Origin: Azadirachta indica | Taxonomy: Eukaryota > Streptophyta > Magnoliopsida > Sapindales > Meliaceae | DNA: 64,000 nucleotides | Assembly: GCA_022749755.1 (NCBI GenBank) | Contig: CM040440.1 | Coordinates: forward strand, 18,401,269-18,465,268 | Reading direction: 5' to 3' | In this document: positions 36,889 to 49,300 of the stretch, piece after piece | Numbering within the stretch: the first letter of the stretch is position 1 | How the letters are laid out: every line of letters begins with the position of its first letter | The notes under the pieces: generated by a model | The model's input: only the letters and a program-made list of their open reading frames with translations | The model's database searches: none | Told to the model about the DNA's origin: nothing | Made by a program: the position numbers and the translations under genes

Positions 36889-38855
36889 AAAGGTCCTGGA
36901 GAATCCCAGGTCCTGACTAAGTCAACGGTCATCATTAAATTACTCGTTATTCATATGGAATCTATCTATTTTATCATCCAAGTCCCTAGTTGGTAATTAC
37001 AAATTACTCTATTGAAGTGTTTTGCCATTTAAGTGACTGAAATTTTTTAGTAAGAATCTATTTGATACTAACGAACAAATTATATCTTTGAAAGAAATAA
37101 AAGTTTTAAGTACTTAAATGAGAAAATATCAATATTTATATGCTCTGATTTTATTTTATTTTTTCCAAAATATATATATATATATATATATGTATCAGCT
37201 TTGGTCAACCTTTCCATTTGGTTCACATAAGAATCTTTAATAAAGTGGCCAATAAATAACATATAAAATGTAAACAGGCTGTTATGTTTCGCTTTCTCCT
37301 CACAGATTACATTACATTAATTATAAGGGTAGGTCATTTGCAAGATCAAGGACTCTTGCTTTAACCCGAATTTCTCGTGCCGTTGTGTTGGCTTTTCTCT
37401 TTTGCTCTCTACCTCTACAATTTAGCTTAAAAAATTGTGTGGGGTGTGGCTATGCTTCCACTGTAATGTGTTTAATAATATCATCTCTTTATAGTTTTTT
37501 ATTTTTTTTTATAATAATAATAATAGGATGCGTCTATTTGTATGTTTCCAATTGGAGTGGTGTCTCAGACGCATTATTGACCAATTAAATTAAAATATAC
37601 AAGAAAAGTGCAGACAAACCATGATCTCTCGTTACGACATGACATTGATATGGCTTTTCCTCTCAATTATTGTAATAAAACTAACCTCAAAATGACATTG
37701 AAGAAGATGTTAAAAATTGGAATCTGGAAAATCTCTTTGCTATATATATATATATATATAAAATAAACCATAACCAAGTTTTGCTTTTCTTTACTTCTAA
37801 AACTGAGGCGGCATGACATACGTTAAAATTACCGCTGGGCTGCTATTTTTTACGGCGGTCCCACAATCTGCGAACAAATCGCGTTTAATATGAATGAATG
37901 TGGCGGTGTAGTAATAATGGGCTCCACTGTTTACATTACACAACGATCTAGCAACCAGCAGCTAGCTACAGCTAGCTCCCTCCACTCAACTCTTCGGTTT
38001 GGCTCATTGTTCAACAAGGCCGGCTGGATCGGGCGCCTGTTTATTTTGATGCTAATTAGAATAATCACTAAACTGTTTGCATTCATCGAATTAGTAATAG
38101 ATAATAGTAATGTTCGATCTCTGGGTCAAACTATTTTAAATTCCCACTTGTAAGTCAACTCCATGAGAGGTGTTTCAAGCTTGAAGTGGATTTGTTGGGA
38201 TTCATTAAAGAATCAGTTGTGTAATGTTCAAAAGTATCCCCTTCGACTTCGACTAATTCAATTTGGCAAGAAGCTTATCCATTTTTTTTTCTCTGTAATA
38301 AAAGCCAACTTATTCCATCCTTATCCTGGAACAGTCGGCTACTCATACGCTGAATATGACGATAGTTGATAGATGACTTTGTCCTTTACTTTAATATTGT
38401 CCTGTATTTTAACATACAATCTAATCTGCCTTTGTTTTGATCGCAAGAGTTGGGGTTCATTTTTCATTCTCCAATTTCAGAATAATTGATATTTAATGGA
38501 CCTATCAGTTCTGGAGAGGTCATTACGTAGCTCCAAAGTCCAAACATTTTATATTATTAGCAAAAATAAAAATGAAAAATTGTGTAGGAGTTAAAGCACG
38601 TTAGTGTTAGAAAAGAGACGTTATAAACCTCTCTTTTCGTTTAAATACCCTTATCCGAATAAAATTGCATTGTTGTTGGGATTATTTCTTCAAATGAAAA
38701 TGTGTATGGTCCAAAGTCCAAATTCTAGCCGACAAAACAAGACTACACCGACCCGGGAATGGACTTAGTTCTCTTTTTTTTTTTTTAAAAAAGGGAAAGG
38801 GTATTCTTAGAGAAAAACCTAAGCGTATTCAGTAGTTATTTATTCAGACAGCACA
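36889..38855. other. Intergenic between divergent LEA5 and U1A
   Basis: No recognisable gene. TA dinucleotide runs lie at about 37170-37190 and 37741-37760, and a T-run near 38777-38786. Open frames at 37890-38153 and 38163-38369 have no known motif. The right end is the U1A promoter. Confidence 0.45.
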
Positions 38856-38862
38856 AGGCCCA
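38856..38862 (+). promoter_or_regulatory. Site II-like element upstream of U1A
   Basis: AGGCCCA (complement TGGGCCT) lies 137 bp before the U1A ATG, with a second GGCCC at 38871-38875. Site II (TGGGCY) motifs are common in promoters of plant housekeeping and growth genes. Motif-based only. Confidence 0.45.
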
Positions 38863-38998
38863 ACGTTTTAGGCCCTAAAGCTGAGGTATGAACCACCGTT
38901 CATAGCCCTCAGTGCCACGCCAACAACCCGCAATCGAACACAAAAACCTCCTTAAATCCCCAAACAGGTCCTTCGAGCGAACGACAACAGACGACGAG

Positions 38999-41627
38999 AT
39001 GGAGCAGGAGGTGAATCAAGCCAACGAAATTCCCCCGAACATGACCTTATACATTAACAACCTCAACGAGAAAATCAAAATCGACGGTTAAGCTTCCACC
39101 TTTTCACTGCCTCTTAACGTTAATTATGTCTGTGTATTAGTGCAGTTTATCTGACCGTATTTGGTTGCTTAATTATGCAGTGCTGAAGAAATCCCTGCAC
39201 GCAGTATTCGCGAATTTCGGGAAGATATTGGAGATTTTAGCATTCAAGACATTGAAACACAAAGGCCAAGCTTGGGTCGTTTTTGAGGATGTCTCCGCCG
39301 CCAGCAATGCTCTCAGGCAAATGCAGGGCTTTCCCTTCTATGACAAACCTATGGTACGCTTCCGTTTCGAATTTCATCTTTACTGAATAAAAATCTACTT
39401 GATTTATAGTGCATATTATTATTTGTAATAATGTTGTTGCTGTATTTATGTGATTCTGTGTCAAAAACATGCTTTTGAGACTTCGAAAATGAACCTAAAG
39501 AGGAGTATATTTGTCGGTCCTATTAGGATTTTGATCTGTGGTGTAGTTATTGCGACTGGTATTTGATTGAAATATATGATAATGGGAGAAGTTAGGGTTT
39601 CATTCTTCACTGTTCTTGCTAAGCTGCCTGTCTTCTGTTAATATATCCTTCCAATTTTGCACAAAAGAGTCAGAAAGGGCACAGGAAAAACTAGCTATGG
39701 TGATGTGAAGTCGTGATATTAAAGCCAGGATTTGTACTTAGTTATAATAGCAGAGCAGGGATGGTGTTGGTTCACAAATAGGCTTCTGTCCATCTTGGTA
39801 GCTTCTTTTGTTAGGAGTGGCATTCGCGTTTTTGGTTTCTACCCACTATATCTTGCATTTTGAACCACTGAACACCTTAAGAAAGTTGTGCCGCACTGGT
39901 AGCTTTCTTTAACCTACAAGTCATTGTTAATGTGATGAGGAGTGCCTGGTCAGTTCCATATAAACTTGTGCACTTGAATTTTGTTTTCAATTGGGGCTTA
40001 TTTGAAACACTGGGAGGAACCACTGAGAGGTGCAAGGTTTGACCATCAGTTACCTAATAGTATGGCCTTTGGTTGTAAAATTTTTATCTCTTCTAAACAT
40101 ATTTGACATGGAAAGGCAAGACACACCGAGATTTCACGAAATTCTAGCTTAATTTTGGTGATTCGTGGTTCAGGCTTGGATATTATATTACACTTTTGAG
40201 AGAAAATGTTGTTTGTGTAATTTTGAAATGAGGAAAAGCTCAAATATATCCAAGGAAGACAGTGACTGTCATATAAGATAGTACTATACAATCAAGTATC
40301 AGAAACATATGTAATCTCTTGACTCCATCTACTTATCTCTTTGGTCAAAGATCATTTTAGATAATTTGTTTTCAATTATGTGATAATGCTATAATTTTTA
40401 TTGCCAATTATGTGATAATGCTGTGTCCTTTTGTGACATCTTGCACTTTTTTGCTAATTGTGGCATACAGTTATCTTTCAATTGAGTAGAAAAAAGTATT
40501 TGTTGTATTCCAGGTTCCAGTTTCTTTTCGAAATTATATTATTCATTTAATTATACTTGTATTTGACGTCTGTTATCGTTGTATGGCAATCTTTTTCTGT
40601 CTGCAATACAAAAGGAGAACTTTTTATTTTTGTTGGTTCAGGCTACTGATGGATAATGATAAAAATGTGTTTTCTAATGCAGAGGATACAATATGCAAAA
40701 ACAAAATCAGATATAATAGCAAAGGCGGATGGTACCTTTGTTCCGCGTGAAAGACGAAAAAGGCATGAGGAAAAGGGTAAGTCTCTCTGATACAGCACCA
40801 ACCCTCCTCAGGGAACTGCTTATATCACTTCCTGTGCTTGTGTGTGGTATGAAATGAAGTGACAGTGCACATTATCAACACCTCTGTAGACACTGATAGC
40901 ATGAGTAGAACTCAATGTATGCTAGATGTTACTCCATGTTGTGCAAGATTTTCTATTATCTCTTTTCCCTTTTGTTAATAACAATTCACATCAAAATTTT
41001 ATGATATTGTAATCATCTTAATATTGTGCAAATGTATCAGGGGGTTTTATTTTTCTGAGATTTATCTGTTGTCTTATGTGGCAGGTAAAAAACGGAAAGA
41101 GCAACATGATGCTAATCAAGCAGCAATGGGTCTGAACCCTGCCTATGCTGGTGCCTATGGTGCAACGCCTCCGGTAAGTATCTTAGCTGTTTAACAATGT
41201 AGGCTGATGCGGCATTTTGTTCTTGTTTCTGACAGATCATATGAAGAAGCATAGTTGATGCTCTTGTTTCTTTGGATTTAGAGCTTATTACCCTTTGATT
41301 ATTCTTACCCATCTCTGTCTTTTGAAAATGGTGCAGCTATCGCAAATACCCTATCCAGGTGGTGCAAAATCTGTGATCCCAGAGGCTCCAGCTCCACCAA
41401 ATAACATCTTATTTGTTCAGAATGTTCCCCACGATACAACTCCAATGGCCCTGCAGATGTTCTTCCTCCAGTTCCCTGGTTTTAAGGAGGTGAGGATGGT
41501 GGAAGCAAAGCCAGGGATTGCCTTTGTGGAATATGGAGACGAAATGCAAGCAACAGTCGCAATGCAGGGTCTGCAAGGTTTGAAGATGGGCCAACAAAAC
41601 TTGTTGATTTCCTATGCGAAGAAGTAG
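38999..41627 (+). CDS. U1A: U1 small nuclear ribonucleoprotein A (U1A)
   Basis: Five coding exons, 38999-39086, 39181-39353, 40683-40776, 41085-41173 and 41337-41627, give 244 residues in phase. U1A binds stem-loop II of U1 snRNA in the spliceosomal U1 snRNP. RRM1 has RNP2 TLYINNL (16-22) and RNP1 KGQAWVVF (57-64). RRM2 has RNP2 ILFVQNV (172-178) and RNP1 PGIAFVEY (207-214). The linker is basic ([17 protein letters not shown]) and Pro/Ala-rich. The related protein U2B'' shares both RRMs; the segment after RRM1 ([20 protein letters not shown]) and the [10 protein letters not shown] linker resemble plant U1A instead, so I choose U1A. Intron 2 is the longest (1,329 bp). Confidence 0.92.
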
Positions 41628-42336
41628 ATGCGAAGATTCTGTTGATTACTTCTGTCAATTTTTGATTACCATGCAGGCATTAAACCTAAAATATTGTCAA
41701 TCTAGTTAGATTCATGTCTGCTAATCTGTTGTACTCCTGTTACATTATGAGTGTCACAGGATCCTTAGTGCGTTAGATGTATGAATATGGCTGCAATGAG
41801 CTCGCGCTTTCTTTACTTCGAAAAGATTAACTAGATTAGCTGATTGGCCCATTTCTAGGTTCTTGAACTAGAAAGAGAATTCAGCGTATGTACTGTAAAA
41901 CTATTACTTGGCAATTTTTCTGTTTGACAATTTGGGTTTTAATTACATATGTTTACGTGGACAGTACCAGCACAAACACAGGATCCGTGAGCTAACTAGT
42001 CCATCAGATGCTTTTGTTCAATTATTTAATTTGCCAAGGTTGGAATCGTAGCCTCGAAATAACTCTTGGCTGCTTACGAGCTAAGAGGCCTAATGCCAGC
42101 CCTCGAAACAATTGCATGTACTGTGTCTACACTAACGAGTCAAGAAATCAAACTTCCATCTCTGCTTACGTGGATGAAGCTGAGAACGAAAATGTAGTGA
42201 ATTTTGGCAGCTTTAATCCAAGTGAAAATTTGACAAACTTGAACCCACTTTATACAGAGTTACAAACAGCATTGAAAACAGGATACATTTCGGAGAAAGG
42301 AAAAAAAAAAGAAGAAGAAGAGATGCATTTAACTAA
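41628..42336. other. Convergent 3' flanks of U1A and MED28
   Basis: The 3' UTRs of U1A (+) and MED28 (-) lie here. An open frame over 42008-42478 (+) overlaps the MED28 last exon on the other strand and looks spurious. An A/GAA-rich run lies at 42300-42322. Confidence 0.5.
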
Positions 42337-45300
42337 CTATACTCTCTCCAGCTCATTGTTATGTTTATCCAACTGGGCTTTCAAATCATTCCTCCACGCT
42401 TGGATGAGTCTCTCATGTTGCTCGATGACAATATTTTTAGTCTTCAATTCTTCTTCCATCATAGCAATCTCCTGTTAAAGTAGATGCTTCGTCAATAATC
42501 CCCAAGTATATATGGTCACAAAAGCAGTGTTGTGAATAAATTACCTTTCTAAGTGTTTCAACCTTGGTTGGCTGATCCTCCCTTTGAAGACTAATAAAGT
42601 ACAGTTGAAGCTTTTTTGCAGCCTCCATAAAATCTCTAGCATGCCTCTCCACATCAACTGAAACAAAAATAAAAAGGACAAGGACATTTTGGTTTTTCAG
42701 CATGGGCGTACATGACTAAAAACTGCACTTCAATTAGTACACACTTCAAGCCCCAGCTCATATTCATCAGTGATATGACACAATATTGCAGTTCCATAGA
42801 AGAATGAAATCAATGAAGTCTATCCCATTACCAACGTTCATAGTTATCAAAACCTAAATCATGAGGTCTGGCAACTTGCTAATGCATAAGTACAACATTT
42901 GCAGGTATTTTAGCCAATATAAATCAAGAAAATTCTGATTGGTGGTGTAAGGTTCATCGAAGAAAGATAATTGAGTGTCAAAAAGAATGATAGGCATAAT
43001 TGAATGACCTACAGTAAATCAGAAAATAAACTTTGAGAATAAGGATGCTGAAAGAGCATTTGTCTTTGCTAATTCCACCATCACCTCCATAACCACAGAT
43101 GTGAGAGAAGTTGATAAATGATAATCTTCAGCTATAGGTCGTAATGACTTTACATGTCTACAGCCTGAGCAGGTGGTGTAAGTGTAGACTATTGGACATT
43201 ATTTTGTTTGTTTTCTGGGTGTGAATAAATACAGAAGTAAATTAAGATGGTATTTTCAACATGTATTACATGAATGCAAATGATGGTTGTATTAACCATG
43301 TATGACCTAAACAAGAGGCACCACAAAAGACCATCACACTAATGCCATCTATTACACTCCTGGCGAGACAAATTTTTATCTTTGAATATGGAAAGAATGA
43401 GTTGACTGAAAAACAAAATTTCATTGAAATAAAAATCCGTATAACGGTCCATATTGGTACAGCAAATTGAACCATCTACCTGTAACGTTGACACCCTCAG
43501 CAATTTTAACTATCTATATCTGGACTAAAGCCCTATCAGCAATTGCATTTGCAAAATCTGAAGTTGACTACACATTAGCCTCCAGCTAATATCATTAACT
43601 TTGAGAAGACCGAAAACAAATTACAGACTCTTTAAATGCCCGCCATTTACTCACAAATTCACTAAAACCACTAGCCACTTTTATCTGCGCATGCGCGCAT
43701 CAGTTAGAATCCTGTTCATTGAGTGAATCTAACATCATTTCTCACAATTGCTCCATTTATTAATTCAAATCAGTGGACACATGACCCATAACACAACCAG
43801 GTTAAAACTAATTCAAGGACAATCAAGATATCTTTAGTCTTCATAAGTACAACCTGATATGACCCCGAACTATTGATCATCAAAGGGCTTGATTGGCCAT
43901 ATTATTCAATTTTCCAGTTCTTTGTTCTCATTCTCAAAAATTAGAAAAAAATCTTAACATGTGTTATAAGTTATTTCTCTTCTTTTCCTTTTCTGAAAGA
44001 GCAACAAAATTTCCCATAAATATGGAAACATGCGACACAATCAGAACTCAGATGATACAAGGATATTAGCATCTGTGTATGGATCCAAATTTTGTGTCCT
44101 GACAAGCCAATGTATAGCATGTTTTTTAATCGTTTAAAAGGTTTTCAAATAAGGTCAAAGTATCAAGAAGAGCTATGGTTTAGGAAGCATGAAATGATCA
44201 TCCACGTGACTTTCTGTATCAGTTCAAAATTATCTCATCTCTCATTTCCTTTAGGATCTGAACATTTGTTTCTTCAATACCAGTTCAAAATCATGATATC
44301 TTATGTTCTCTCTCTACTGATGTTGGGTTGTTTGTGACATTTGCTAGAGCAATATTTTCAAATTTGTTTTGATACTTAGCTCAGGAAAAATATTCATCAC
44401 TTCAAGGTACAACATAGTACACCAGTTACTTATAAGAATTACAGTTAACTGTTACAATTATTTTTCTACAATCTTAAAGTTTTACAGCCACAACAATTGT
44501 TGCTTGAAGAACAATTACTCATATATCAGCACTGATTAAAAGAAGCACCACCCAATGTCTACCCAATCAAATCATTGGTATTTCCTCCTATAATCAGTGA
44601 ACAGTAAGGAAATTAATTGTATTTCAAAGATGAATATCTATCTATCTAATATTGTACCTGCAAGGTTTCCTTAAGCAGATATATTCTATATATAACACAT
44701 ATGAATAATCATTCTCTAAGAATTTCAAAGGGATATAGTATATTTTTGAGATTGAGATGCTATAGCTTTTAATCAAAGCTGCTATAAAATGAAATCACCA
44801 GTGGCAAAGTATAAGTGATTGGGTAACTAGTAAACATTAATAGCCAAGTAAGATTATGGGTGTTTATAAAACACTTCAGTTGTTCTTTCAAAATCTAATA
44901 GAAGCAAATTGTTTACAAAAAATATGCATAGCTGGTTTATCCAAATTGAGCATTTGGTCTTTTAGGAAAATAATCTACTGGAGATTATCCAAAATTAGCT
45001 GCAATAAAGATTGCCTTGCCTGTGACCTTATGACTATATTAACTTGCAACATTTGGTATCATACTCGCATCAAGGAAGTAAATTACAGCAGGATTGATCT
45101 CATGAATAAACAATTGGCAGCAAACGGAAATACTATCAGCACCGGAAAAAGGATATATGAAATTACACAGGTCAAAACCAAAATTCTATTTTATAATTTT
45201 TTTCTAAAAATAAATAAGTGATAGTAGTGATAGTCATTATTATAGAATAATACGAGGGCATGCAGCAATTTAGAGATATATTAGAACAATAATCAGGAGT

Positions 45301-45488
45301 AGAAACTAACTCTGGTGAGAGGGATGTGGAGAACGGTCAATAGCTTGAAGCTCTCTGGCGGGCAAGCAAGGAAGCAAAGCAGCCTCTAACGCTGTCACAC
45401 ACGATATCATGTCTTCTCTCGGAGGCTGTCCCGATTGCGAATCAAGCTGTTGATCTACCGCCGCCGCTGCTGCTTGTTGTTGAGCCAT
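42337..45488 (-). CDS. MED28: Mediator complex subunit 28
   Basis: Three exons on the minus strand, 45488-45311, 42657-42545 and 42471-42337, give 141 residues in phase with GT-AG introns. MED28 is a head-region subunit of Mediator, the coactivator that links transcription factors to RNA polymerase II. After a Gln/Ala-rich N-terminus (MAQQQAAAAAVDQQ) come the family blocks REDMISCVTALEAALLPCLP, ARELQAIDRSPHPSHQIDVE and RHARDFMEAAKKLQLYF, followed by a long coiled coil (EIAMMEEELKTKNIVIEQHE onwards) ending in NNELERV. Intron 1 is large (2,653 bp), and I recognise nothing in it. The gene is divergent from PARP2, with 866 bp between the two ATGs. Confidence 0.94.
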
Positions 45489-46167
45489 CACGTTTGTTTC
45501 TTCATCAATCGTAAGATATCACAACAATCAAACGCAGAAATATCCATAAATCTAAATTAAAACACTCCGCGCAGACGGAGTACGAGTGTTGAGACTGTTA
45601 AAAGCTGAACTGGACAAGGCGTACCTGTAAACGATTCTCTTTACTGCTATGATGAACTTCGGTCATGAGCCCCGGCCGAAACAGAAATGAGGCAAGTAGC
45701 AAGCTTTATGCTTTGCACGTGGGCTTCCTTCAAGTTTACATTTTTACGTTTTTATCCGATCGGGCTTAGGCCCGCCACGTTAACTACGGGCTATAGTCAC
45801 ACTGCCCTAGGGCCATATTAGGGTTTATTCATGAAATAAAATATTAATAAATCATGAATCCGATCCAATCCAATCCCATACAATTCAATTAAAATGTTTG
45901 TCAAAATTTTAGATTACAAACAAAACCGTGTCAAGTCATTATTAATCAATAATTAACTTTTTATAGACAATTTTTTTTTGGCGAAAAATATTTTTTTAAA
46001 AGAAGAAGAATTTCTATTAATACGTAATTAAGTTAACTTGATGAATAAAAAACGTCATTACGAACTTAACATCAGACCGGCATTGTCGGAGGATTCTGAC
46101 CTCCAAATCTTTATAATTATATCCTCCTCAGACCGTTACCCAAATAGAAAATTGAAATATAATAAGA

Positions 46168-46176
46168 GGCGCGAAA
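46168..46176 (-). promoter_or_regulatory. E2F-like site upstream of PARP2
   Basis: GGCGCGAAA, complement TTTCGCGCC, fits the E2F consensus TTTSSCGS. A second TTTCGCGA lies on the minus strand at 46310-46317, between the TATA box and the ATG. E2F control would fit a DNA-repair gene expressed in dividing cells; this is inference from the motif. Confidence 0.5.
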
Positions 46177-46266
46177 TAAAAAAGGCGCAACGAAAGCTTC
46201 CCTGACAATTTTCTGCACCTGAAAGACAAGTCGTCTCACTCACTCACCTCCCGCGTGGCAGTGGGT

Positions 46267-46274
46267 TATATAAA
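46267..46274 (+). promoter_or_regulatory. TATA box of PARP2
   Basis: TATATAAA 88 bp upstream of the PARP2 ATG, followed by a CT-rich leader. Confidence 0.6.
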
Positions 46275-46354
46275 CTCTCTCATCTCTCTCGCTCTTCAAG
46301 TCTCACTTCTCGCGAAAGCTTCAGAAATCTGCTTCCGATTTTTGATAAACAAAA

Positions 46355-49300
46355 ATGGCAAGTAGTCTCAGAGTAGACCAGCTTCGTGCTAACCTCGCTC
46401 AACGTGGACTCAGCACGGCCGGCACCAAAGCCGTCTTGGTCATTTTCTTTTTCCTTTCCTTTTACGGTTTAATTTTGCTTTACGAGACTGTTAATTATTT
46501 GTTTTGATTTGTTACAGTTACAGAGACTGGAAGAGGCTATGGAAGAAAAAAACAAGCTGTCAATGGCTCGCAAGAAGAGGGGAAGGGAGTCTGACGACAT
46601 AGACCCGAGTGGGTCGGAGAAAATTAAGGTCCTTGAGGAATTTCGACAAATGGGTGTTAAGCAATTACGTGAACAAGCCGATCTTCGACGGTTATCGAGA
46701 GCTGGGACCAAGAAAGAACTTCTCGACAGACTTTGTAAAGACGTGGAGGATAATGACTGTAAAGATACTCTTCCTCAAGGTACCTATTTATCGTAATACT
46801 TGACCTCATTTACCTTTGTTTTTAGTTAGAAATTGATTATATTGTTGTTTGTTTTGGCAGTTAAAGAAGAAGTGAATGACAGCAAGGAAGAGAAAATTGT
46901 CAACGCGACCAAGAAGGGTGCTGCGGTTTTGGATCAGTGGCTTCCACATCACATAAAGACCCATTATCATGTTTTTCAGCAGGCAAGTCTTGCAGTTGTG
47001 GTAGCAGCTTGTGGTGGATTGCTTTGATCTCCAATTATATGTAAAGAATATAATTTGAATTTGACTTGTCACTATGCAGGGTGATGATATTTATGATGCG
47101 ATGTTAAATCAGACAAATGTTGGGGATAACAATAACAAGTTCTACGTGATACAACTTCTAGGTTATCTTTCAGCACTATTTTTAAGCTATCATCTTTCTT
47201 TGCTTATTATGTGTAGAAAACATCATATATTTGGTGGGATTTGGCATATTGGATTAGCTTTGGGTGAATTTGGTGAGGGGTTAGGGTCCATTTGTACAGT
47301 TTAGAATATGAAGTTGCTTTAGTAGTGATGATAATTGCAATATTGGGAAAATGAAGTGGGAAATGATTTATGCTAATGCAGTCACATATATATGACATTG
47401 CAATTGGTTTTGCTAAAATCATACTTTTGCAATCACATATATATGACATTGCAATTGGTTTTGCTAAAATCATACTTTCTTTTTTACTGTAAATTTCGAT
47501 GCAGAATCTGATGGTGGTGGACAGTACATGGTTTATAATAGATGGGGCAGAGTTGGCGTGAAGGGTCAAGATAAGATATTTGGCCCCTATAATTCGCTGG
47601 ATGCTGCCATTAATGAGTTTGAGCAGAAGTTCTTTGCCAAGACCCAGAACCATTGGTCCCACCGATGCGAGTTCACTGCTTACCCAAAGTGTTACACCTG
47701 GTTGGAAATGGACTATTGCACGAATGAAAAGGAGGAATCAGTTGTGAGTTGTCCTAGCACCTAAAATATTGACCTTTTCCTTTTTTAGAACAGTTGAATT
47801 CTCGAGAAATGAATAACTTTAACTGTATAAAATCAATGTTTCTGAATTTGTAACCTTTTATGCAAATCTTAGATTTCTACTGCCTAATGAAAAGGGTCCG
47901 TATATGAACTTCTGCACATTATTTAGTATACTTCTGAGTTTTTAATATTTGGTTGTCAGGATCACGAGAAGCCTGATTTCACTATAAGTATTCAACCTTG
48001 CGAAACAAAACTTGAGCCACGTGTTGCAAAATTTGTATCTCTTATATGCAGTATCAGCATGATGAATCAGCAAATGATGGAAATAGGTTAGTATCAATCA
48101 TTTAGTTTTACTGATTATATAATCTGAAAGCATTCTCGTGTTTTTGGTTGGTTTGCTTGAATTATGATTTATAAAAGTAATTTTATTGGATGTTTACATT
48201 AACTACACACACACACATATATATATATATGTATATATATATTGTTATACCAATTGTTAATTTAATTTGTATATGCTATCTTTTAGGATACAATGCTAAA
48301 AGGTTGCCACTTGGAAAGCTTAGCAAGTCAACAATTTTGAAGGTAAGTGTTTGAGTTACACAATTTTCTTTTCCCAGTTTCATAATTGGTTATAAAGGTG
48401 TTAAAATCTATTACCTCTTACTTCTTGAATAAAAGATCCAGCCTACCCAATTGATATAATCTAGAATCCAGTCTCTGCCCTTATAGTGTACTGTAAGTTA
48501 GTTACACATGGATGGATGTGCATAGAACATATGTTGGAAATTTTCTTGTTAAATCAGCATAAGATCAGCTTGTAAGGACCTGGTTTAATTGCAAATCAGG
48601 GTTGACAACCATATCTAATCACATGATCTAGCATGATTTTATTTCTTCTAGAGATAAAAATGCTGGGTGCATAGCATTAGTCAAACTATAGTTACTTTAA
48701 ATGTAATCATGTTTTGGAGACATTCTGACTGCAAAATTTCTGAAACAGATTAAGCTCATCTGGGTCTTGCTAATTATGATAGCTTAATTCTTTTGTCCTT
48801 TCTGAACGTTATTCTCCTTGGAACTATTGATTAGCTTATTTAGTACTATAATCAAATTTCAAATGTGTATTGTTGTTAAGGAACACTGTTTTCATACCAC
48901 AGACCCTACTGTCCTTGTGATTTGGTCATCTCATGCCATTATAAATTTGTCCATTCTTTTTCCATTACTGTTGGGGAAAAGAACACTGAAGGTCATCTAT
49001 TTAATCAGTCAGCACTATAAGTGACCTTGAATCATGTTCGGTTAAAACACCATTGCAATACATGAGTTCCTATTTCATCTCAAATTTTAACGAAAATAGG
49101 TGCTACCTATTTAATCACTTGTTACTGTGTCTTTGCAGGTTGCAGTTATCAGCCGCATGATATTATTGTCTTCTCTCTTTCAGGACTACTCTGACAAATA
49201 GCTAATAAATTGTTTTTCTCTTGGGTGTGTAGGGCTATGATGTTTTGAAGAGGATAGCTGATGTGATTCATAAGCCAGATAGAAGTAAACTGGAGCAATT

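Larger units (their letters stand above)
45489..46354. promoter_or_regulatory. Bidirectional promoter region, MED28 / PARP2
   Basis: An 866-bp space between two divergent start codons. Near MED28 are TGGGCT (45720-45725), the near-palindrome GGGCTTAGGCCC (45762-45773) and TAGGGTTT (45819-45826, a telo-box on the minus strand). Near PARP2 are E2F-like sites and a TATA box. The middle is AT-rich. Whether elements act on both genes is unknown. Confidence 0.5.

Noticed and set aside
38999..41627. U2B'' instead of U1A
   Set aside because: Both share two RRMs, but the linker ([10 protein letters not shown]) and the basic [11 protein letters not shown] segment fit plant U1A better.
42008..42478. 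156-codon plus-strand frame opposite MED28
   Set aside because: It is the antisense shadow of MED28 exon 3 plus 3' UTR sequence, with no motif of its own.
47741..47743. Alternative donor 3 bp upstream in PARP2 exon 5
   Set aside because: GTTGTG at 47741 is a poorer donor than GTGAGT at 47744. Both keep the frame, so a one-residue variant remains possible.
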